This document shows, one piece after another, positions 6,455 through 11,509 of a stretch of 11,509 nt of DNA (within the stretch, counting starts at the first letter, position 1; each line of letters opens with the position of its first letter). The notes under the pieces were generated by a model that saw only the letters and a list, made by a program, of their open reading frames with translations, was not told the DNA's origin and ran no database searches. The position numbers and the translations under genes are program-made. The stretch is from the NCBI GenBank assembly GCA_020851915.1, contig JADZBT010000029.1:1-11509 (forward strand), given 5' to 3'. Source of the stretch: Alphaproteobacteria bacterium (GTDB taxonomy: Bacteria > Pseudomonadota > Alphaproteobacteria > Rickettsiales > RI-342).

Positions 6455-7744
6455 ATGCAACCCGGAGCACGCATTCAGGCCACCATCGAACTGCTGGGCC
6501 AACTTGAGTCCTCTCCCACCCCCGCAGATGTTACCCTGCGGCAGTATTTCAAGGCGCGACGTTATGTCGGCTCCAAGGATCGCAACGCCATTACCGGGAT
6601 CTTCTATGCAGTGGTTCGCCATCGCGCGTCGCTCGGCTGGTGGTGCGAACGCGGCGGCATGATGCCCTCGCCGCGCGGACGGGTGATCGTGGCGATGCAT
6701 TTCTTCGGCCATGGCGACATCGCCGCATGCTTCAACGGGGGGGCCCACTCTCCCTCCGCCCTGAGCAATGACGAATTGTCATTCGTCGATACATTGCGTT
6801 CGGCAACCACGCTCTATCACCCCGACATGCTGCGCTGGGTACGCTACAATTACCCGGAATGGATGGATCCGTATCTGGCGCGCAGTTTCCCGGAACACAT
6901 GGAGCAGGAGCTTGCCGCACTCATGGAGGAAGCCCCCACCGACCTGCGCGTGAACACGCTGAAATGCACGCGTGAGAAGCTCATCGCGCAGCTGGCGGCG
7001 GCAGGGTATTCCGGCACGCCGACCCCCCACTCCCCGATCGGCATACGCCTGGACAAACGCTATCCCGTGACCGCCAGCGACATGTTCCGCGCGGGATTGT
7101 TCGAGGTACAGGACGAAGGGTCACAACTGGTCGCATCGCTGGCGAACGCTCAACCCGGAAATACCGTGATCGACTTCTGCGCGGGCGCAGGCGGAAAAAC
7201 GCTGGCGCTTGCCGCGCAGATGAATAATCGTGGCATCATCCACGCATGGGATAATTCGGAACCGCGCCTGCAACAATTATCGCCGCGCCTACTGCGCGCC
7301 GGTGTAACGATCGTTCAATCATCGATCATTCCCGACACGAAAAATGACGCGTATTTTGCACCGTTTGCAGAGAGCGCCGACCTCGTGCTCGTCGATGCGC
7401 CTTGCAGCGGCACGGGAACTTGGCGGCGTAACCCCGCGACAAAATGGAGTTTTCATAAAAACACACTCGACGATGTGTGCACGCAGCAAAGAAGTATATT
7501 GCAATGCGCTCAAAGCATGGTAAAAATAAATGGCAGATTGATCTACGTCACGTGTTCGATACTTGAAGAAGAAAACACGGCGCAGGTAGAATGGTTCTTG
7601 CAGGCCCACCCTTGTTTCAAAGTGGTATCGGCAGGACGATCGCTACAGGGATACGGAATCACGCTGGAAAGAGAGTTCCTGAAGCTCACACCCTTCAGGA
7701 ATGGCACTGATGGCTTTTTCGCCGCAGTATTGGAAAAACAATAA
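6455..7744 (+). CDS. rsmB: RsmB-type rRNA (cytosine-C5)-methyltransferase (NOL1/NOP2/Sun family)
   Basis: A 429-residue SAM-dependent RNA m5C methyltransferase; RsmB modifies C967 of 16S rRNA. An N-terminal helical region (about 1-150) corresponds to the NusB-like RNA-binding part. It is followed by the linker LFEVQDEGSQLVA (215-227), the SAM loop VIDFCAGAGGKT (238-249) and AWDNSEPRL (264-272). DAPCSGTGTWRRNP (314-327) contains C317, the Cys that releases product, and YVTCSILEEEN (364-374) contains C367, the Cys that attacks cytosine. Length and motif order are typical. A strong ribosome binding site (AAGGA, six bases before the ATG) fixes the start at 6455. The next gene begins 14 bases after its stop, suggesting an operon with the M23 and bactofilin genes. 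RsmF/YebU-type specificity cannot be excluded, but the neighbourhood beside guaB favours RsmB. Confidence 0.88.
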   Translation: MQPGARIQATIELLGQLESSPTPADVTLRQYFKARRYVGSKDRNAITGIFYAVVRHRASLGWWCERGGMMPSPRGRVIVAMHFFGHGDIAACFNGGAHSPSALSNDELSFVDTLRSATTLYHPDMLRWVRYNYPEWMDPYLARSFPEHMEQELAALMEEAPTDLRVNTLKCTREKLIAQLAAAGYSGTPTPHSPIGIRLDKRYPVTASDMFRAGLFEVQDEGSQLVASLANAQPGNTVIDFCAGAGGKTLALAAQMNNRGIIHAWDNSEPRLQQLSPRLLRAGVTIVQSSIIPDTKNDAYFAPFAESADLVLVDAPCSGTGTWRRNPATKWSFHKNTLDDVCTQQRSILQCAQSMVKINGRLIYVTCSILEEENTAQVEWFLQAHPCFKVVSAGRSLQGYGITLEREFLKLTPFRNGTDGFFAAVLEKQ

Positions 7745-7758
7745 CTGGGTGCATTACG

Positions 7759-8880
7759 ATGGGGTTGCCAAAGCGTTTTCTTTCCCTGCTGAAGCGTGTC
7801 ATTGTTGAACGCAAGATCATCATTATCTCCCACGACAAAGTCCTGAACATCCCCATCAGCACGCGCCTTCAGTGGAGCGCCATCGCCGCCGCGTTCATTG
7901 CGTTTGTCTGGTCTGCCTACTCCACCGGTATCTACATCGCCTATCAGGAGGTCATCGGCTACAACAACGGCGACATCCAGAAAGTATTTCACAAGAACAA
8001 GATATTGGAAGAACAGTACGCCATCCTCCAGCACGACCTGTCGCAGATCGCCAAGCACAAGGGCGAGAAGTCCGGCTACGACGACCTGCTCATCGACCAG
8101 TATCTCGATGAGGGAAATGTTGCCCAGCTTGGCTCAGATAAGCCGCTGATAGAACGCATAAACTTCCTTGAACAGGAGCTGGCGAAACTGGAGAGCTACA
8201 AGCATGATTTCCTTACCACGCTGCAGGATCGCACGGATACGCGCATTGAGCAGCTCGAAGATATCATCGGTATGACCGGCCTCAAGCTTGCCGATCTCGA
8301 GAAAAGCTATGGCGGATCGCTTCAGCTGAATGTCGGCGCGAGTGATCAGGAAGACGATGAGGCGCATCAGGGCGGCCCGTATCTTGAACTTCCGGAAGAT
8401 ATGCAAAGCGAGAAAGAACAATCGGTTGCGAACGACGTAGCCCATCTTGTCTCCCTCTACCACATTTTCCGCCGCGTGCCGCTGGCGATACCGATCGAGG
8501 AAGGCCGCATCACCAGCCATTTCGGTGCACGCACCGACCCGATCACCCACCGCAAGGCCTTTCACTACGGCATGGATTTCGCCGGGCCCGCCGGGGCAAA
8601 GATATATTCCACCGCCGATGGCGTGGTAACGTTCGCAGGGCTGCGGGGAGCGTATGGCCGCATGGTGGAGATCGACCATGGCATGGGATTGATGACCCGC
8701 TATGGACATTTACGCAAAATTAAAGTACGCAAGGGACAGGAAGTATCGCTGGGCACGGCCATCGGGATTGAAGGGAATTCCGGACGGAGCACAGGAACGC
8801 ACCTCCATTACGAGGTGCATTACAACGACAAAGCCGTGAACCCAAATACGTTTGTAAAGGCGGGGCAGAATGTTTTCTAG
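7759..8880 (+). CDS. Membrane-anchored M23 (LytM-type) peptidoglycan endopeptidase
   Basis: A 373-residue protein with a basic cytoplasmic N-terminus (about 1-36), one membrane segment (about 38-62) and a periplasmic part. Residues about 75-185 are rich in heptad-like Leu, Glu and Lys and probably form a coiled coil. The C-terminal M23 domain (about 245-370) has the zinc ligands H269 and D273 in HYGMDF, H317 in YGHLRK, and H348 and H350 in GTHLHYE. All catalytic positions are therefore kept, and the enzyme should be an active cross-link hydrolase rather than a degenerate activator. Its stop overlaps the bactofilin start by 11 bases. That arrangement matches the known LmdC/bactofilin and Csd1/CcmA pairs, in which a bactofilin polymer localises an M23 enzyme to shape the cell. 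An EnvC-like role in division is a less likely alternative. The ribosome binding site is weak. Confidence 0.9.
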   Translation: MGLPKRFLSLLKRVIVERKIIIISHDKVLNIPISTRLQWSAIAAAFIAFVWSAYSTGIYIAYQEVIGYNNGDIQKVFHKNKILEEQYAILQHDLSQIAKHKGEKSGYDDLLIDQYLDEGNVAQLGSDKPLIERINFLEQELAKLESYKHDFLTTLQDRTDTRIEQLEDIIGMTGLKLADLEKSYGGSLQLNVGASDQEDDEAHQGGPYLELPEDMQSEKEQSVANDVAHLVSLYHIFRRVPLAIPIEEGRITSHFGARTDPITHRKAFHYGMDFAGPAGAKIYSTADGVVTFAGLRGAYGRMVEIDHGMGLMTRYGHLRKIKVRKGQEVSLGTAIGIEGNSGRSTGTHLHYEVHYNDKAVNPNTFVKAGQNVF

Positions 8881-9319
8881 GTCATCCAAGGACGTGAACA
8901 AGGTCGAAGCGAAAGCTTCCGGGAAACCCAAAATGGAGATCCCGTCCGTCATATCAGAAGATATGAACATTCTGGGCAACATCATCAGCGATGGCTACAT
9001 CGACATCAACGGCAATGTTGAGGGTAACGTGAAGTGCAAGTCCGTGACGGTGCGCGAACGCGGTTACATCCGTGGCGACGTGGTGGCCGAAACGGTCAAT
9101 ATCTACGGCGAGATCGACGGCCTCATCAAGGCAAAGAACGTCCATCTCTTCAGCACTTGCAAGATCGCGGGCGTCATCATGCATGAATCCATGTCGGTGG
9201 AAGATGGCGCCTTCATCGACGGCCAGTGCAAACGCATGGAGCGTGTGCTCGAGCTGGAGAGCGCATCCTCTGAAGCGGATGACAGCAATGTCCGCTTCCT
9301 GTCGGGCCGGATATTTTAA
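8870..9319 (+). CDS. Bactofilin (polymer-forming cytoskeletal protein)
   Basis: A 149-residue protein of the bactofilin family (formerly DUF583). The core at about residues 32-120 is a run of short beta-strand turns with a periodic pattern (GNIISDGYIDINGNVEGNV, then YIRGDVVAE, NIYGEIDGLIKA and KIAGVIMHESM), as expected of the right-handed beta-helix that assembles head to head into filaments. It has a polar disordered N-terminus (about 1-30) and a charged C-terminal tail (about 121-149), both usual in the family. No signal peptide or membrane helix is present; the protein should be cytoplasmic and may lie on the inner membrane. The ATG lies inside the end of the M23 gene (11-base overlap), so the two are translationally coupled and presumably act together. 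It ends 15 bases from the converging mgtE gene. Confidence 0.93.
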   Translation: MFSRSSKDVNKVEAKASGKPKMEIPSVISEDMNILGNIISDGYIDINGNVEGNVKCKSVTVRERGYIRGDVVAETVNIYGEIDGLIKAKNVHLFSTCKIAGVIMHESMSVEDGAFIDGQCKRMERVLELESASSEADDSNVRFLSGRIF

Positions 9320-9334
9320 TCCACCCTCTTTCTT

Positions 9335-10729
9335 CTACATGTAGAACACCGCCGTGGCGATTCCGAGGAACACGAGGAAGCCTATTGCGTCCGTGCAGGT
9401 GGTGAGGAATATGCCCGATGCGATGGCCGGGTCCACCTTCAGGCGATTGAGCGTCACCGGTATCAGCGCACCGAATAGCCCCGCGATGGTGAGATTAATG
9501 ACGATCGCCGCCGCGAATATCAGGCTCAGCATGATCTTCCCGTACCAGTAATACGTCGCCACTCCTGCGATCGCCGCCAGCAGCATCCCGTTGATGGTTC
9601 CCACCAACATCTCCTTGCCGATGACGCGGCGTGCGTTCACCGCACTCAGCTCCTTGGTGGCAATAGAGCGCACGGCCACGGTGATGGATTGCGTCCCGGC
9701 ATTGCCGCCCATGGAGGCCACGATGGGCATCAGCACCGCCAGTGCCACGATCTTCTCGATCGTACCGGAAAAATGATAGATCACCGACGCCGACACGATC
9801 GCCGTCATAAAGTTCACGAACAACCACGGAAACCGGCTACGTACCGTGTCGCCGACGTCGGAGAAAATATCACCCTCCTTCACGCCGCCCAGATGCATGA
9901 GATCCTCGCTGGCTTCCTCCTCGATGACCTCGACGATGTCATCGATAGTGAGCATACCGACCATCTGCCCGTCGGCACTGACCACCGGCGCGGACACCAG
10001 TCCGTATTTGCGGAAGAGAAACGCCGCCTCTTCCTGATCCATATCCACGCGCACGGGGCGCAGCTCGGTATCCATCAGGTCGCGGATCATCACGTTGCGC
10101 TGGCTGCGGATGATGCGCGACAGCAGCACGCCGCCCACCGGGTGATTCTGCGGGCTGGTGACGAATATCTGGTAAAAATCATTGGGCAGGTTCGCCTGCT
10201 CGCGCAGGAAGTCGATGGCATCGCCCACCGTCCAGTATTCGGGCACGCGCACCACCTTCTTACGCATGAGTCGCCCGGCGCTGCCTTCGGGATAGGAAAG
10301 TCCCTCCTCCAGCTCGCTGCGGTAGTCCTCGGTGACGGCATCGAGGATCTCACGCTTGTCCTCCTCGGGCAGCTCCTCGATGACACTCACCGCTTCGTCT
10401 GTTTCGAGCTGGCTGAGCGCCTCGGCGGATTTCTCCACGCCCAGCTGGTCGAGGAGTTCCTCGCGCACATTGGCATCCACGTCCATCAGGATGGCGGGGT
10501 CGAAATTCTCGCGGATGATGTCGACGAGGCGCGGGCGCAGTTCCGGATCCATCACGTCGATGAGGTCGGCGATGTCGGCGGCGTGCAGCGGGTCGATCTG
10601 TTGCTTGGCGGCGGCCTCGTTATCCTGCTCGAGGGCTTCGGAGATGGACTTCACCAGCTCGGGATTCAGGCCGTATTCCTCCTGAGTGCTCGCGGCATCG
10701 GTCTGGGATTGTTCGCGAGGGTCCGTCAC
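9335..10729 (-). CDS. mgtE: Magnesium transporter MgtE
   Basis: A 464-residue homologue of the MgtE Mg2+ channel. The acidic helical N-domain (about 45-150) includes LLDQLGVEKSAEALSQLETDEA-type superhelical repeats and ends in SYPEGSAGRLM, a classical MgtE signature. A pair of CBS domains follows (about 155-275), then the plug-helix region and five membrane segments (about 300-464). Pore motifs are clear: MPIVASMGGNAGTQS (334-348) and CTDAIGFLVF (445-454), whose D447 corresponds to the conserved pore Asp. Acidic residues in the cytosolic domains sense internal Mg2+ and close the channel. The start is GTG at 10729, preceded by AGGGAG about nine bases upstream. No M-box-like leader is visible; only 92 bases separate it from the upstream membrane-protein gene, and the two may be co-transcribed. 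Confidence 0.95.
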   Translation of the reverse strand: MTDPREQSQTDAASTQEEYGLNPELVKSISEALEQDNEAAAKQQIDPLHAADIADLIDVMDPELRPRLVDIIRENFDPAILMDVDANVREELLDQLGVEKSAEALSQLETDEAVSVIEELPEEDKREILDAVTEDYRSELEEGLSYPEGSAGRLMRKKVVRVPEYWTVGDAIDFLREQANLPNDFYQIFVTSPQNHPVGGVLLSRIIRSQRNVMIRDLMDTELRPVRVDMDQEEAAFLFRKYGLVSAPVVSADGQMVGMLTIDDIVEVIEEEASEDLMHLGGVKEGDIFSDVGDTVRSRFPWLFVNFMTAIVSASVIYHFSGTIEKIVALAVLMPIVASMGGNAGTQSITVAVRSIATKELSAVNARRVIGKEMLVGTINGMLLAAIAGVATYYWYGKIMLSLIFAAAIVINLTIAGLFGALIPVTLNRLKVDPAIASGIFLTTCTDAIGFLVFLGIATAVFYM

Positions 10730-10821
10730 GGGCCGTACTCCCTGAGGTCGGGGTTGCTTCCGCGTTTGTAGTGCCAGAGAAGCGGCGTTACATCAACAAA
10801 AAACGCAGCAGCGCGCGCAAA

Positions 10822-11382
10822 TCACCGGGAGATTTTTGGGAAACAGCAATAGCCGATCGCCGCCGCCACCGATGCCTGCCACAGCATGAACAGCACGATC
10901 AGCGGACTCGACGGGATGGGCAGGTCTACGACGAGCGCCGGGTTGTAAAGTAACCCCGCGACCGTGCCCACGATCACCGGCACGCCAAACGCCCGCGCAG
11001 AGCGCGCATCCGGCAACAGGTACTGCACACCCAGCATCACGATGCCCGCCCCTATCACGCCGCCGATGATCCCCGCGAGTCCATCCACATGATAGGTCGT
11101 ATCGAACCAGTCCGTCGCATTGAGAGCCAGCAACCAGCCGACGGTGACGAACAGCAGCACGGCAAAGAATGCAGAAAACGGCTTCCCCGCCCAGCGCCGC
11201 ACCCCGTAATACAGCACGAGTGAGAACAGTACCGGCGTCAGCAACGGCGCCGCCATCTTCTCATGGATATAAAACCCACCGACCACGGAAGGAATCCACT
11301 CCGGCGCAAACGGGATGAGCCCACTCAGCGCGCCGCTGATGAGTCCGAAAATACCGAGGATGATGGCTGGGTTTTGGTTCAT
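10822..11382 (-). CDS. Multi-pass membrane protein of unknown function
   Basis: The product is not recognised. Starting at the ATG at 11382 it has 186 residues and about six hydrophobic segments (roughly 4-24, 45-60, 69-88, 100-121, 132-148 and 159-180) joined by short loops. The frame is open to 11430, but the inner ATG is preferred: GGGAGG lies just before it, and the extra 16 residues (CYARHNWVRGDSG and so on) are polar and would spoil the N-terminal membrane segment. The loop between segments 3 and 4 carries DWFDTTYHVDG and one loop has a short LPDARSAR. The segments are rich in Gly (GIIGGVIGAG). There is no signature of a named transporter family. It lies 92 bases upstream of mgtE on the same strand, which hints at a link with ion homeostasis or the envelope, but that is only context. 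Confidence 0.72.
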   Translation of the reverse strand: MNQNPAIILGIFGLISGALSGLIPFAPEWIPSVVGGFYIHEKMAAPLLTPVLFSLVLYYGVRRWAGKPFSAFFAVLLFVTVGWLLALNATDWFDTTYHVDGLAGIIGGVIGAGIVMLGVQYLLPDARSARAFGVPVIVGTVAGLLYNPALVVDLPIPSSPLIVLFMLWQASVAAAIGYCCFPKISR

Positions 11383-11410
11383 GTGCCTCCCGGAATCGCC
11401 CCTCACCCAG

Positions 11411-11430
11411 TTGTGCCGAGCATAGCACAA
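11411..11430 (-). promoter_or_regulatory. Candidate extended -10 promoter inside a small dyad
   Basis: On the minus strand TGCTATGCT (11427 to 11419) matches an extended -10 element, TGnTATGCT. A start near 11412 would give a leader of about 30 bases before the ATG at 11382. No good -35 lies 17 bases upstream, as is common for extended -10 promoters. The element sits within the inverted repeat TTGTGC (11411-11416) and GCACAA (11425-11430), which could be an operator for a repressor. This is inference from sequence only. Confidence 0.35.
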
Positions 11431-11433
11431 AGT

Positions 11434-11493
11434 ACAAAGCCTAGTATCTCAAGCCAGATACACAAATATTATTGAGTGTATACAAGGCTTAGT
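11434..11493. repeat. Small repeats in AT-rich intergenic stretch
   Basis: ACAAAGCCTAGT (11434-11445) recurs as ACAAGGCTTAGT (11482-11493), with 10 of 12 matching bases and start points 48 bases apart. Between them lies a perfect dyad, GTATCT (11444-11449) and AGATAC (11456-11461), with a 6-base spacer. The stretch is visibly AT-richer than the genes and shows no coding sequence. It could be an upstream regulatory region for the membrane-protein and mgtE genes or for a gene beyond the window. Confidence 0.35.
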
Positions 11494-11509
11494 TATATTG
11501 TCCAAGTCA

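Noticed and set aside
9689..10771. A 360-codon plus-strand open frame across mgtE
   Set aside because: It is antisense to the clear MgtE gene, its translation is unusually rich in His, Gly and Asp, and it shows no family motif. It is a by-product of GC-biased codon use.
10790..10821. Possible terminator after the unknown membrane protein (GC-rich stretch followed by six T on the minus strand)
   Set aside because: The GC-rich stretch pairs over only three or four bases, too weak to call a terminator with confidence.
11383..11430. N-terminal extension of the unknown membrane protein
   Set aside because: The extra 16 residues are polar and the inner ATG has a good GGGAGG binding site, so the shorter form is preferred.

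Overview
The window reads as ordinary chromosomal DNA from an alphaproteobacterium, probably free-living or at least not strongly reduced. The support is gene order: a Ppx/GppA phosphatase gene directly followed by rlmE, then guaB, then an rsmB-type methyltransferase gene. This neighbourhood is familiar from alphaproteobacterial chromosomes. A bactofilin and M23-peptidase pair also fits. Base composition is moderately GC-rich with tight gene packing. I cannot name a genus. There are no rRNA or tRNA genes, insertion sequences, CRISPR arrays or phage genes.

Layout from left to right. (1) Bases 1-1325, plus strand: the 3' part of a Ppx/GppA phosphatase gene overlapping by one base the start of rlmE (23S rRNA 2'-O-methyltransferase). 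(2) Bases 1333-1406: a compact inverted-repeat element between convergent genes. (3) Bases 1418-3385, minus strand: an APC-superfamily potassium transporter resembling KimA, with a long soluble C-terminal domain. (4) A 139-base divergent intergenic region with a reasonable guaB promoter, then guaB (3525-4985, plus), IMP dehydrogenase with two CBS domains. (5) Bases 4992-6353, minus strand: a calpain-like (C2 family) cysteine protease with the Cys, His and Asn of the triad all visible. It is the most unusual gene here. (6) Bases 6455-9319, plus strand: a close-packed set of rsmB-type rRNA m5C methyltransferase, a membrane-anchored M23 (LytM-type) peptidase and a bactofilin; the last two overlap by 11 bases. 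(7) Bases 9335-10729, minus strand: MgtE magnesium channel, preceded upstream on the same strand by a 186-residue multi-pass membrane protein of unknown function (10822-11382). (8) Bases 11383-11509: an AT-richer intergenic stretch with a possible extended -10 promoter and several small dyads.

Functionally, the plus-strand genes are mostly housekeeping: ribosomal RNA modification (rlmE, rsmB), guanine nucleotide synthesis (guaB) and phosphate or stress-nucleotide metabolism (Ppx/GppA). The M23 and bactofilin pair is a cell-shape module, in which a cytoskeletal polymer positions a peptidoglycan hydrolase. The minus-strand genes are accessory: two cation transport systems (K+ and Mg2+), the calpain-like protease and the unknown membrane protein. 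The transporter and the protease each sit in a gap of the otherwise plus-strand housekeeping block, so they look like insertions or lineage-specific additions. I found no clearly undescribed multi-gene system. The best candidate for follow-up is the calpain-like protein.
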